A stretch of 35,961 bases of DNA from an uncultured Mycoplasmatota bacterium (GCA_900549325.1 UROI01000013.1:1-35961), one strand, 5' to 3'. Shown: positions 1 to 8,858, counted from the first letter of the stretch. The notes: generated by a model from the letters alone, not told the origin. Numbers and translations are program-made.

Positions 1-959
<959 letters not shown>

Positions 960-1076
960 AATTTAAATTTTTAATAATTAATAAGTTATAATTTCCTAGC
1001 TACTCAAAATTGACATTTTGCTCAGTTTTCAAAGAACATTTTCTCTTCTGCATCTTCTTTTTTGCAGTGCATTAAT
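960..1076 (-). other. 16S rRNA leader with boxA-like antitermination element
   Basis: Transcribed spacer between the P1 promoter and mature 16S. Reading on the minus strand it contains TGTTCTTTGAAAACTGAG around 1021-1038, which matches the boxA-type antitermination sequence (TGYTCTTTGA) found in Bacillus rRNA leaders. The rest is AT-rich and probably supplies the RNase III processing stem, whose partner would lie beyond the left edge. Confidence 0.7.
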
Positions 1077-1105
1077 AATATACCAAAGATATTCGACATT
1101 GTCAA
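1077..1105 (-). promoter_or_regulatory. rrn promoter P1 (proximal, sigma-A)
   Basis: On the minus strand TTGACA (1100-1105) is followed after 17 bases by TATATT (1077-1082). The -35 is a perfect consensus. It is the promoter nearest to the 16S gene, about 115 bases upstream of the mature end. Confidence 0.8.
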
Positions 1106-1255
1106 CCTTTTTTTCACTTTTTTAATCAAAAAGTAGGTTTTTTTGCACTTTGTTTTCTTATCTTAAATATTATAGATATTACACTGATTTTGCATTTCTT
1201 ACTTTGCTGTTAAAGATACATTGTGCGTTGTCTTTTTTTGACATCACTCATATGT

Positions 1256-1284
1256 ATGATATCACTTTTCAAGGCCTTTGTAAA
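1256..1284 (-). promoter_or_regulatory. rrn promoter P2 (sigma-A)
   Basis: TTTACA (1279-1284) and TATCAT (1256-1261) on the minus strand, spacer exactly 17. The spacer ends in AAAAGTGA, as in P3, so P2 and P3 look like a duplicated promoter unit. Confidence 0.65.
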
Positions 1285-1424
1285 GTGTTTTTTATCTACT
1301 TATTCAACATTTGTTCAAGCAATAAAAAATAACTAATTAATACCTTGCCGGTGTTTAACCAGTTAATAAGAAATACATTATTTCAAAGATGCTTATTGAA
1401 CTCATTTCCGTTTCAACGTTTTAT

Positions 1425-1453
1425 ATCATATCACTTTATTTGCACTTTGTAAA
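1425..1453 (-). promoter_or_regulatory. rrn promoter P3 (distal, sigma-A)
   Basis: TTTACA (1448-1453) and TATGAT (1425-1430) on the minus strand, spacer 17. Upstream (1470-1515) are phased A-tracts in the repeated form GCAAAAA, which could act as an UP element for the RNA polymerase alpha subunit. The rest of 1454-1686 holds no recognisable gene apart from the doubtful small ORF listed next. Confidence 0.6.
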
Positions 1454-1579
1454 GGATTTTTTTCATATTTTTTATTTTTTTTGCTTTTTGCTGTTTTTTG
1501 CATGTTTTTTGCATATATTTTCACTTTTTTATTTATATTCTTTGTTTTATATAAATACTTGATTTACATTTTTTTCAAT

Positions 1580-1636
1580 TTATATCAATTCAATTGCTCG
1601 GCTGTCATCTACTATATAAAATAAAGAAAAAAACAT
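1580..1636 (-). CDS. possible 18-residue small ORF with strong RBS
   Basis: An ATG at 1636 is preceded at good spacing by AAGGAG and opens an 18-codon frame (MFFSLFYIVDDSRAIELI) ending in TAA. It sits about 50 bases downstream of the DUF402 gene and upstream of the rrn promoters. The hydrophobic start followed by a charged tail is compatible with a small membrane peptide, but in such AT-rich DNA a chance RBS plus ATG is quite possible. No homologue is recognised. Confidence 0.2.
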   Translation of the reverse strand: MFFSLFYIVDDSRAIELI

Positions 1637-1686
1637 AAGTTTTCTCCTTACATTTTTATATTTTTACATTTTTTATTCTTATATTT

Positions 1687-2238
1687 CTAGGCTTCTTCGT
1701 TGTTTTCTTCTTTTAGCAACTCTAGATACTTTTCATAATATTTTTCGATAGTCTTTTTATTAAACGGATCTTTTTTTACTCTTACTCTTTCTATTAAACT
1801 ACCCAATTCATACTTTAATATAAAGTCTAATCTATTAGAGTAGTGCATCTGTTTTTTATGATACTTGTATTCATTTCTATCCAGAACTTTAAAACTGCCG
1901 TTCGGAAATACTCTCAAATCTAAATCGTAGTCAATATATTTGATAACATTATCATCTATTATATATGGGGTAGCTATATTACAATAGTAAAATAAACCAA
2001 ACTTTTTTAATTGTGCCAATATATTAAACCATTCGTTTTTATAGAAGAATAATATTGCTGTTTCCTTTGTTCTGTGGGTTTTGCCATCGCTCTCTGTTAT
2101 CTTCACTTTGTTATTTGCACATACTAAATAGTCCTCTGTTACATCTAGAACCAATGCTTCGCCACTTATTCGATCTATTTTACCATTATGTTTGTAACAG
2201 TGGATTTCCAGTTTGTCACCAACTTTTATGTCATTCAT
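1687..2238 (-). CDS. DUF402 family nucleoside tri/diphosphate phosphatase (Ntdp, YgaC-like)
   Basis: A 183-residue soluble protein of the DUF402/UPF0374 family, whose studied members hydrolyse nucleoside di- and triphosphates with a divalent metal. Seen here: the block with FFYKNEWFNI, then YYCNIATPY, and the acidic YIDYDLDLRVFPNG segment, which holds the clustered Asp residues that bind metal in the family. Length is typical (about 180). The frame is open further up to 2292, but the promoter's -10 lies at 2264-2269, so translation must start at the ATG at 2238, which has AAGGTG upstream. It is divergent from the sortase gene. Stop is TAG. Confidence 0.88.
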   Translation of the reverse strand: MNDIKVGDKLEIHCYKHNGKIDRISGEALVLDVTEDYLVCANNKVKITESDGKTHRTKETAILFFYKNEWFNILAQLKKFGLFYYCNIATPYIIDDNVIKYIDYDLDLRVFPNGSFKVLDRNEYKYHKKQMHYSNRLDFILKYELGSLIERVRVKKDPFNKKTIEKYYEKYLELLKEENNEEA

Positions 2239-2263
2239 GTTTATACACCTTCGTTTCAGCCTT

Positions 2264-2292
2264 ATTATACAATATATTTTTTTTTTATTCAA
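2264..2292 (-). promoter_or_regulatory. promoter of the DUF402 gene
   Basis: TTGAAT (2287-2292), 17-base spacer, TATAAT (2264-2269) on the minus strand. It decides the start codon of the gene and lies back to back with the sortase promoter, the two -35 boxes being only 4 bases apart. Confidence 0.8.
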
Positions 2293-2296
2293 TAAC

Positions 2297-2325
2297 TTGT
2301 TACTTTTTTTCTTTTCTGCTATAAT
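2297..2325 (+). promoter_or_regulatory. promoter of the class B sortase gene
   Basis: TTGTTA (2297-2302), 17-base spacer, TATAAT (2320-2325). The AGGAGG ribosome binding site of the sortase follows at 2342-2347. Confidence 0.75.
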
Positions 2326-2355
2326 TAATATGAGAATAGATAGGAGGTATTTAAT

Positions 2356-3375
2356 ATGTATTTTTTTAAGATATTTTATTTAGGCCTAATTTCTTTAATA
2401 AAATTTGTTATTAAATTTTTTAAATACTTCTTTATCGGTTTATACAATATTATTACTTTAATTCCGAGATATTTTATTTTAGGAATTATTGCTCTATTTG
2501 GTAAAAAGAAAAAGAAAAGAGTATCTAAGCAAAACAAAAAGTTGTCCTGGACTATTGCTGGTACTACTTTTGCTATTTATCTTGTTTGTGTCTTTTTAAT
2601 TAGCAGATGGTATGTTCAGGGGCTAAAAATCAAATATTTATCTAATGATATTATTAATTCTACTGATATAATTGAAAAGGAAGATACAGATAATAATAAT
2701 CAGACAGAGCCAGAACCAGATCCTGAAGAGCCTACTGATAATACAGGTGGAAATAACACTACTGTTTACTATCCTAATGATTATTGGGATTATATGAATG
2801 TTCCTTTTATGGAAGTTAATTTTACTGAATTATTAAAAAAGAATCCTGATACTGTTGGTTGGATTAAGGTTGATGGTACTAAGGTTAATTATCCTGTTGT
2901 TCAAGCAGAGGATAATGATTATTACTTAAGTCATGCTTTTAATAAAAGAAGTAATGCTGGAGGATGGATTTTTGCTGATTACAGAGTTGACTTTAAAAAC
3001 TTTGGCAAAAATACTATAATATATGGGCACAATATGAATAATAAAACTATGTTTGGTTCTATTCCTAATATGCTTTATAGTGGATATCTTAGTAATAGTA
3101 GTAATTATTATATTAAAATATCTACTCCTACATCTAATACAGTATGGAAAGTATTTTCTGTTTATACTATTGAACCTGAAGTATATTATCTTAAAACTAA
3201 TTTTAGAACTGAACCTTACGATAAGTTTTTAAATACTTTAAAAAGTAGAAGTGTGTATGATTTTGGTATTGATGTTACTACCGATGATAAAATACTTACT
3301 TTATCTACTTGTGATAATACTGGTACTAAGAGAGTTGCTGTTCATGCTAAAATGATTAATATTGAATATAAATAA
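2356..3375 (+). CDS. srtB: class B sortase
   Basis: Membrane-anchored cysteine transpeptidase that cleaves sorting signals and attaches proteins to the cell wall or to pilins. Layout: hydrophobic N-terminus (1-50), basic stretch (50-62), membrane segment (about 65-84), an acidic Pro/Glu/Asn-rich linker (105-140), then the sortase domain. Catalytic residues are visible: His225 in YGHNM, Cys319 in LTLSTCD and Arg326 in TKRVAVHAK. The WIFADYR...GKNTIIYGHN region is typical of class B. The long N-terminal double membrane region is unusual. No LPXTG-type substrate is encoded nearby. RBS AGGAGG; monocistronic between its own promoter and a terminator. Confidence 0.93.
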   Translation: MYFFKIFYLGLISLIKFVIKFFKYFFIGLYNIITLIPRYFILGIIALFGKKKKKRVSKQNKKLSWTIAGTTFAIYLVCVFLISRWYVQGLKIKYLSNDIINSTDIIEKEDTDNNNQTEPEPDPEEPTDNTGGNNTTVYYPNDYWDYMNVPFMEVNFTELLKKNPDTVGWIKVDGTKVNYPVVQAEDNDYYLSHAFNKRSNAGGWIFADYRVDFKNFGKNTIIYGHNMNNKTMFGSIPNMLYSGYLSNSSNYYIKISTPTSNTVWKVFSVYTIEPEVYYLKTNFRTEPYDKFLNTLKSRSVYDFGIDVTTDDKILTLSTCDNTGTKRVAVHAKMINIEYK

Positions 3376-3388
3376 TTGTTTATTTGTT

Positions 3389-3421
3389 CACCCTAAGCTT
3401 GTAATCTTAGGGTGTTATTTT
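3389..3421 (+). terminator. intrinsic terminator of the sortase gene
   Basis: Perfect 9-bp stem CACCCTAAG (3389-3397) / CTTAGGGTG (3406-3414), 8-base loop, then a T-rich tail. Confidence 0.85.
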
Positions 3422-3460
3422 TAGCCTGGGTCTAAAAATAAAATATCAGCCATATCTATT
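3415..3460 (-). repeat. AGAC-GGCT hairpin element, locus 1 (2 units)
   Basis: Read on the minus strand the main unit is TTATTTTTAG, loop ACCCAGG, CTAAAAATAA: a perfect 10-bp stem (3415-3424 / 3432-3441). Just upstream on that strand is a degenerate unit, AG-ATATGG-CT (3448-3457). Its sequence GATATGGCTGATATTTT recurs with one mismatch at locus 2. The tip AG-A-C..G-G-CT is shared with loci 2-4. It lies between the sortase terminator and the tRNA-Trp promoter. Confidence 0.6.
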
Positions 3461-3507
3461 ATATATAAGTTGCTATTACATATTTGATATTATTTTGTTT
3501 AAAAATG

Positions 3508-3536
3508 TTTACTTTTAACTATTTTTATGGTATTAT
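3508..3536 (+). promoter_or_regulatory. tRNA-Trp promoter
   Basis: TTTACT (3508-3513), 17-base spacer, TATTAT (3531-3536); predicted start about 12 bases before the tRNA. Confidence 0.65.
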
Positions 3537-3554
3537 CTATTTGTACCAATTATT

Positions 3555-3628
3555 AGGGGATTAGTTAAATGGTATAATAATGGTCTCCAAAACCACTGTT
3601 GGGAGTTCGATTCTCTCATCCCCTGCCA
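3555..3628 (+). tRNA. tRNA-Trp (anticodon CCA)
   Basis: A 74-base cloverleaf with encoded CCA end. The acceptor AGGGGAT pairs with ATCCCCT, the D arm is GTTAAATGGTATAAT, the anticodon loop CTCCAAA has CCA at positions 34-36, and the T arm is GGGAG-TTCGATT-CTCTC with G discriminator. A CCA anticodon reads UGG only. The proteins of the window use TGG for Trp and remain intact with TGA as a stop, so there is no sign that TGA is read as Trp. Followed by its own terminator. Confidence 0.96.
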
Positions 3629-3643
3629 ATTTATGATTTTTCT

Positions 3644-3668
3644 GAACTATTTATTAGTTCGTTTTTTT
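3644..3668 (+). terminator. tRNA-Trp terminator
   Basis: GAACTA (3644-3649), 5-base loop, TAGTTC (3655-3660), followed by GTTTTTTT. Confidence 0.8.
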
Positions 3669-3698
3669 GTTATTTGAAGTTATATTTATATAGATATT

Positions 3699-3726
3699 AA
3701 AAGAGGATTTATTTACCCTCTTTTTT
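3699..3726. terminator. bidirectional terminator between tRNA-Trp and the STAND gene
   Basis: AAAAGAGG (3699-3706) pairs with CCTCTTTT (3717-3724) around a 10-base loop. A T-run follows on the plus strand, and TTTTAATAT on the minus strand, where it serves the STAND gene ending at 3745. Confidence 0.75.
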
Positions 3727-3744
3727 AATGATTTATATATTATT

Positions 3745-6700
3745 TTACTGAAGTATATAGAATTCTTTTTCAATGTTATTCATCTCTTTAATAATTTTAT
3801 TATGGCTACTCATTACTTTATCATCAATATTATATTTCTTTAACCAATTGAAGAACTTTTCATTTTTAGTTAGTTCTGTTAAATCTATACGATATTTGCC
3901 ATACTTAAATTTTACATTTTCTTTAAAACTATTTATGAATTCTTCAAAAGCCTTTTCAGATACTAATTCTTCAAGGTCAACATACTCTCCTGTTACTAAT
4001 TCTAAGATATCCGCTGTTTCAGCATTGATATAACTATAACCATTTAAGCATTCATATGATAGTTCTTCTAAAACTAACTCAAAATGAAAGAATTCTATTA
4101 TTGAAGTTATTGTTTGATATTCTTTCTCACTATTTGTTTTTGATAAATAGTTTTCTAATATTTCATATATAAAATATTTATTAAATGATTCTTTATCATT
4201 TTTTTGAAAATATTCATAAAATATATTTAAATCTTCAAAATATTCAAAATCTACTTCTGATGGCAACATTAATATACTTATTAATTTATTATAAAATTCT
4301 TCTTTATCTTTTTCGTATAAATAAGAAATATATAATGATAAGCAATATGCTTGTAGTTCTTTTGTAGCAAAACAATACCACTCTTCTTCTCTTCTAAATA
4401 AAGATGTATCTAATAATTTAAAGACTTCTTTTTTATTTATCTTTGGGTCTGACAACATTTCAAGTATATCGTCTTTTTTAAATATTGGTTTATTATTTAT
4501 AAATAGTAGATATGCTAATGTTATCATTATATACTGTAAATCTTTAATATCCATTGTTATTGTTGGTGCAGTTATCAATATTTTGTAAAAGTCTTCTTCT
4601 GTATTTGGAAAACAATGATATATTTTATAAAATTGAATTAATATATCTGCTGATTCCTTTGTATCTTTAAAATTTTTTAGATACTTATTTTTGCTTATAT
4701 ATTTTTTTAAATCTGATATTTCTTCTTTAGATAAAATATTTTTTATATATTTATTAAAATCTATTAGCATACTTTTATTTATTTTTAATTCTTTTACCAT
4801 TATTTTTTCATTTATATCATAATTACTTTCTAAACTTTCTTTATGCATTATATCTTCTTTGTCATCATAGTATGATTTTGGTATGGCATCATAATAATCT
4901 ATAGCATCTAATATTTCATCATCATCTTTATAAAAATCATATAGTTCTGTATCTAGTAGACAATATAAATTTCCAAGTGATTGATACATCTCATTATAAT
5001 AATAATATTGTAAATCGTAATATATCATATCTTTGTATAACTCTGTTAATTTCTGCTTGTTATCTAAGCCAATGGCTTTTATTTCTTCATGAAATTCTTT
5101 ATTTTTTAGTAATAAATTTAATTCATATGTATGTTCTATATTTTTATAATATATATCTACATATTCCTTTTTGTTTATATTTATATATTTTTTTATTTTT
5201 TCATATAGTCGCAATAATTCAAAAAGGTTATCTTCATATATGTATGTCCTATCTTTATTATCTAGAGCATTAATAATTTGATTATATTTTTCTATGATTA
5301 GTTCTATTACTTCTTTATCTAAATTGTCTATATTGCATAGCTTTAATAACTTATATATTAACTGTTCTTCACTAGTCATATTGTAGTATTCTATCGTATC
5401 ATAGAATGTCCCTATTATTATACTGAGATTATCTATATCACTAATTAATTTTTCTTTTATAGTTTTATATAAATTTGGTAATAATGGAAGTTTCCAGAAG
5501 TTATCTTTATCTTTTAAAAGAAATGTTATTTGATTAAAATATGTTAAGTTATTTATTATATCAAATTCAAACTCTTTAAAATTATCTTTACAGTCATATA
5601 GATAGTCGATTATTGAATTATTTATAAAATCTACGACTATACCTTTATTATTGATATAATAAGTTCTAATAAAGTTTTTTTCTAACTGAGATATAATGTT
5701 TTCCAAATTATAATTATTGTAATTTTTATTTGATGAATTTATTATGTTTAAATATGCTTCTTCCAAATCTTTTAGCAGTATTGGTGGTTCTATGGTAAGC
5801 ATTAAATATAATAATAGTTGTGCTTCTTTAGTTTGTTTTTGATAAACTTCATCTAGAAAACTTATTGGTGAATCTAATGTTTCTATTAAGTATTCTAAGT
5901 ACTTATATTTAGTTACTTCTAAATGAAAATCGCTATTTATGTACATTTCTATTATTCTAGGATTAAAGCTGTTATGTTTAATTATCATTTCGGAATTTTC
6001 TAAAATATACTCTATATAACTATAATTTATATTTGATGTGGATAAGTATTTATAAAGTATTTTATATCTTAGGTTTAGACTTATTTTTTTTATATCTAGA
6101 AGGTATTCTTTATTACCTAATATTCTTTTTAAATCATTATCCACTTGTTTTATTATGTAGTCTCTTGAAGTTATTACTAATATTTTATTATTTGTTCTTG
6201 ATATTTTATCAACAAAATTAATAAACTTGGTATTTTCAATATGTGAATAGTTTTTATCCTTGAATGATGATCCCCAGTAATCATCTAAGAAGAAAATTTG
6301 TTTGCTTTCTCTTTTGTAAACTTGATTGGCTTTATCTATCTCTTTTGTATATATTAATTCATAATCTTTAATAATATAATAACTAACTATTGCTCTACTT
6401 AAAGATGTTTTTCCTATACCGGGATTACCTGTTATTAAGATAACTCTATCATTTTCCAGATTACTAATTATTGTAGAAAAATTTTCTGGTATAACATAAT
6501 TTTTCATTGATTGTTTTACTTTTTCTAATTCATCAAGAGATTCTTCATAAATAGAATGGTTTACTACATCACCCATTTCTTTTAAAAAGGTATTTGCACT
6601 GTTAAACCATAAACTTGGATAATTTAATTCTATTTTTTTATATTTTTCTTTAGTTAAATATTTATTTAAATCTTCTTTTGATATTATGTCACCAGAGTTT

Positions 6701-7035
6701 TTGATATATGGTGATAATAGTTCTATTATTTTAGGCTTTTGAGTTTTACTTATTGCACTACTTGTTATTAGTATGTATCTGTCTGGGTTTAGTTTTTTAA
6801 TTTTAGCAAGTTCGCTGTTCTTTAAAACTTTTAGTAAATCTTTAAAATTTTCAGTCCTTTTTGCTTGAACTATTATTGTAATACCATTTTTTGTTTTTTT
6901 ATAGGCATCAATACCTAAATCTTTGCCTTCAGAAAAAACTTCAAAATGTGTTTTTTCTCTTGTATCAATAATATCAATAGCAAATCTTTGAAATTCATGT
7001 GGTTCCATTTGATTGTGAAAGTCATATTTAGGCAT
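3745..7035 (-). CDS. Mrr-like nuclease-STAND NTPase fusion (candidate Avs-type anti-phage sensor)
   Basis: A 1096-residue protein. N-terminus (about 1-130): Mrr-type PD-(D/E)xK endonuclease domain with GKDLGIDAY (Asp43) and IIVQAKR (Gln57-x-Lys59). Centre: STAND-type P-loop NTPase with Walker A GNPGIGKTS (203-211), Walker B IFFLDDYWG (247-255) and the sensor-like ITSRDY. C-terminal about 700 residues: Asn/Lys/Tyr/Leu-rich helical region with no recognised family, as expected for a target-sensing superhelix. This order (nuclease, STAND, sensor) is that of Avs4-like and other prokaryotic NLR-like defence proteins, which sense phage proteins and degrade DNA. Specific target and activity are inferred. 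RBS AGGAGGG; monocistronic, own promoter and terminator, next to a tRNA gene. Confidence 0.85.
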   Translation of the reverse strand: MPKYDFHNQMEPHEFQRFAIDIIDTREKTHFEVFSEGKDLGIDAYKKTKNGITIIVQAKRTENFKDLLKVLKNSELAKIKKLNPDRYILITSSAISKTQKPKIIELLSPYIKNSGDIISKEDLNKYLTKEKYKKIELNYPSLWFNSANTFLKEMGDVVNHSIYEESLDELEKVKQSMKNYVIPENFSTIISNLENDRVILITGNPGIGKTSLSRAIVSYYIIKDYELIYTKEIDKANQVYKRESKQIFFLDDYWGSSFKDKNYSHIENTKFINFVDKISRTNNKILVITSRDYIIKQVDNDLKRILGNKEYLLDIKKISLNLRYKILYKYLSTSNINYSYIEYILENSEMIIKHNSFNPRIIEMYINSDFHLEVTKYKYLEYLIETLDSPISFLDEVYQKQTKEAQLLLYLMLTIEPPILLKDLEEAYLNIINSSNKNYNNYNLENIISQLEKNFIRTYYINNKGIVVDFINNSIIDYLYDCKDNFKEFEFDIINNLTYFNQITFLLKDKDNFWKLPLLPNLYKTIKEKLISDIDNLSIIIGTFYDTIEYYNMTSEEQLIYKLLKLCNIDNLDKEVIELIIEKYNQIINALDNKDRTYIYEDNLFELLRLYEKIKKYININKKEYVDIYYKNIEHTYELNLLLKNKEFHEEIKAIGLDNKQKLTELYKDMIYYDLQYYYYNEMYQSLGNLYCLLDTELYDFYKDDDEILDAIDYYDAIPKSYYDDKEDIMHKESLESNYDINEKIMVKELKINKSMLIDFNKYIKNILSKEEISDLKKYISKNKYLKNFKDTKESADILIQFYKIYHCFPNTEEDFYKILITAPTITMDIKDLQYIMITLAYLLFINNKPIFKKDDILEMLSDPKINKKEVFKLLDTSLFRREEEWYCFATKELQAYCLSLYISYLYEKDKEEFYNKLISILMLPSEVDFEYFEDLNIFYEYFQKNDKESFNKYFIYEILENYLSKTNSEKEYQTITSIIEFFHFELVLEELSYECLNGYSYINAETADILELVTGEYVDLEELVSEKAFEEFINSFKENVKFKYGKYRIDLTELTKNEKFFNWLKKYNIDDKVMSSHNKIIKEMNNIEKEFYILQ

Positions 7036-7054
7036 AATTATCCCTCCTGAATAT

Positions 7055-7083
7055 ATTTTATCAAAAAATGGTAATTATGAAAA
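7055..7083 (-). promoter_or_regulatory. promoter of the Mrr-STAND gene
   Basis: TTTTCA (7078-7083), 17-base spacer, TAAAAT (7055-7060) on the minus strand. The -35 is the T-tract of the yidD terminator, so terminator and promoter share bases. Confidence 0.55.
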
Positions 7084-7106
7084 TACCTAAGTTTTTTTCT
7101 TAGGTA
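7079..7106 (-). terminator. yidD terminator overlapping its last codons
   Basis: On the minus strand TACCTAAG, loop of seven A, CTTAGGTA, then TTTTC. The 8-bp stem occupies 7084-7091 / 7099-7106 and contains the yidD stop codon. Confidence 0.7.
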
Positions 7107-7311
7107 CGGGGTCATAGGTATATTTATTTTTAGTAAAAGGATTACATTTTAATAGTCTTTTTATTCCTAGGTATAATCCTTTTATTAAGCCATGAGTTTC
7201 TAAGGCTTCGATCATATAGTTTGAGCAAGTGGGAATAAACTTACAACTATCATGGGATTTAAAAGGTATACTCTGATATTTTCTAATTAATTTTATTAAT
7301 AATTTCTTCAT
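7087..7311 (-). CDS. yidD: membrane protein insertion efficiency factor YidD
   Basis: A 74-residue YidD/UPF0161 protein. The family binds the inner face of the membrane and helps the Sec/YidC route of membrane-protein insertion. Diagnostic sequence: KLIRKYQ near the start, CKFIPTCSNYMIEAL with the two conserved Cys, GLYLGIKRLLKCNPF and the final YDPVPK. Length is normal. A GTG at 7320 is also in frame, but the family start MKK fits the ATG at 7311. A possible promoter (TTGCCA, 17 bases, TAAAAT at 7327-7355) overlaps the end of the ABC gene. Confidence 0.95.
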   Translation of the reverse strand: MKKLLIKLIRKYQSIPFKSHDSCKFIPTCSNYMIEALETHGLIKGLYLGIKRLLKCNPFTKNKYTYDPVPKKKT

Positions 7312-7344
7312 ATAAATCACGAAATTATTTTAACATAATAGCTT

Positions 7345-8277
7345 TTATTTGGCAACACCACTTGATAGTGATGATATTTTATTTAATCTTCTTAGTGATA
7401 CAATGAAACTTTGATAGTCGGCAGTTATTGTCCCTAGGACATTGAAATTATTTATTATGTTATCATAGTAGCTATATATTAAGAGAATAGTTCCTATTTC
7501 TATTGTACCTATTTTTACTAAATATACTGAATAAAAAATAATAAAATATCTTGATAATTCTATAACACTTAGAACTGTGTAAATTATACCTTGAATTATA
7601 ACGTTATAATTATAATTTGCTTTTAAGTAAGCCTTATTATCTTTGGTAAATAAAGTTATAATACTATTAGTATTATTTTTTTTGTTTGATAATGAGGAGT
7701 ATAACTTGTGAAGCATTATTGTTTTACTATCTAAAGTAGCTTTTCTCTTAATGTTTAAATCTTGGACTTTTTTTCCTGACTTAAAATATACTATTACCAT
7801 TAATATTGATATTATAACAGTAATAAAAAATATTATAAAGTTAAAACTTAGAAAGTAGGCGTATATTACAAAGAATTCTATTACCTGAAATATTCTTGTT
7901 ACTAAATTACAAAAAAAATTGCATATTATATCTATATCATTATTTAAAATATTGGTATATTCGCCCAGATTTATTTTATTTATGTTAGCTGTTTCTGATA
8001 TTGTTTCTAATGTATATTCATTATATAGTTTGTTGTATAATCTAAACCATGTTTTTTGATTTAGATATGACCAATAATAATAAAATATAGTAAGAAGAGC
8101 TGTTATTATTATTAGGTAATACCCAACTTTATAATTTGTATCGGTTACCTCATTTACTGTTTTACTCCAGAAAACTGGTATTATTAAGGCTAGACTTTGA
8201 ATAAAAAGAGAAGTAATTGTTTTTAAAATTACTTCTTTCTTAGCTTTTTTTAATATTTTTTTTGTATTAGAGAACAT
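7345..8277 (-). CDS. ABC transporter transmembrane domain protein lacking the ATPase domain
   Basis: A 310-residue protein with about six membrane spans (near 20-40, 55-75, 135-155, 155-180, 230-255, 255-275), matching the type I exporter membrane domain (ABC_membrane). In exporters of this kind the nucleotide-binding domain follows the RRLNKI-like linker directly. Here the protein stops (TAA) 12 residues after that linker, and the remaining DNA before yidD encodes no Walker A, signature LSGGQ or Walker B in any frame. RBS AAAGGAGG lies in the end of the upstream pduL-like gene, one base between stop and start, so the two are co-translated. It may need an ATPase encoded elsewhere, serve another role, or be a decayed gene; the long intact frame argues against recent decay. 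Confidence 0.75.
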   Translation of the reverse strand: MFSNTKKILKKAKKEVILKTITSLFIQSLALIIPVFWSKTVNEVTDTNYKVGYYLIIITALLTIFYYYWSYLNQKTWFRLYNKLYNEYTLETISETANINKINLGEYTNILNNDIDIICNFFCNLVTRIFQVIEFFVIYAYFLSFNFIIFFITVIISILMVIVYFKSGKKVQDLNIKRKATLDSKTIMLHKLYSSLSNKKNNTNSIITLFTKDNKAYLKANYNYNVIIQGIIYTVLSVIELSRYFIIFYSVYLVKIGTIEIGTILLIYSYYDNIINNFNVLGTITADYQSFIVSLRRLNKISSLSSGVAK

Positions 8278-8278
8278 A

Positions 8279-8836
8279 TTAATCCTCCTTTATGATAACT
8301 CCTGTCATACTAGCTTCTATGTTGTTATTTATAGCATCATCTTTATTTATATGAAAAGATGTAGCATAAGAATCCGCAATTTTGATATGAACATTATCTA
8401 AAATAGTATCTCCAACTTTTACTTTTACTATTTCGTCTTCATAAAACTTATCTTTATCTCTAGTATTAATATGGATGTGTCTGTTGGCAATTATACATAT
8501 ATTTTTTCTTGTTATTTGTCCTTTTGGTCCTATTATTGTTATTTCTTCAGAATTATCTAAATCTTTTGAATTTCTTACTGGAGGATTAATACCAAAATAT
8601 TCTTTATCGGAGTTTAATACTTCAACCTGAGTATAACTTCTTATTGGCCCAACCACTCTTACTCCTTCCTTTATGTTTTTGGCTGTTTTTAGTGTTACTG
8701 TTTCATTAGCGGCATATTGACCTGGCTGGTCTAAATCATTTCTTTTTGTTAATTCGTAATTATTGCCAAATAAAACATTTACATCTTCTCGAGTTAAATG
8801 AACATGTCTATTTGATATTCCTATTCTTGTATTCAT
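8279..8836 (-). CDS. PduL-type phosphate acyltransferase
   Basis: A 185-residue protein of the PduL/EutD2 family, which transfers an acyl group between CoA and phosphate (propanoyl- or acetyl-phosphate formation). The two PduL repeats are visible, with zinc-binding histidines in ISNRHVHLT (His11, His13) and ANRHIHI (His120, His122), plus the late His162 in SFHINKDDA. Length fits the cytosolic, non-microcompartment form: no encapsulation extension at the N-terminus and no shell genes nearby. It may replace Pta for acetate and ATP metabolism. RBS GAGGTGA. First gene of an operon with the ABC membrane-domain protein. Confidence 0.88.
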   Translation of the reverse strand: MNTRIGISNRHVHLTREDVNVLFGNNYELTKRNDLDQPGQYAANETVTLKTAKNIKEGVRVVGPIRSYTQVEVLNSDKEYFGINPPVRNSKDLDNSEEITIIGPKGQITRKNICIIANRHIHINTRDKDKFYEDEIVKVKVGDTILDNVHIKIADSYATSFHINKDDAINNNIEASMTGVIIKED

Positions 8837-8858
8837 TTATAAATATCACCTCATTTTT

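Noticed and set aside
3555..7035. Genomic island integrated at tRNA-Trp with attachment repeat
   Set aside because: I found no second copy of the tRNA 3' end and no integrase between the tRNA and yidD; only the defence-like gene suggests an accessory insertion.
7321..7345. Frameshift that would restore an ATPase domain to the ABC protein
   Set aside because: No Walker A, signature or Walker B coding sequence exists in any frame before yidD.
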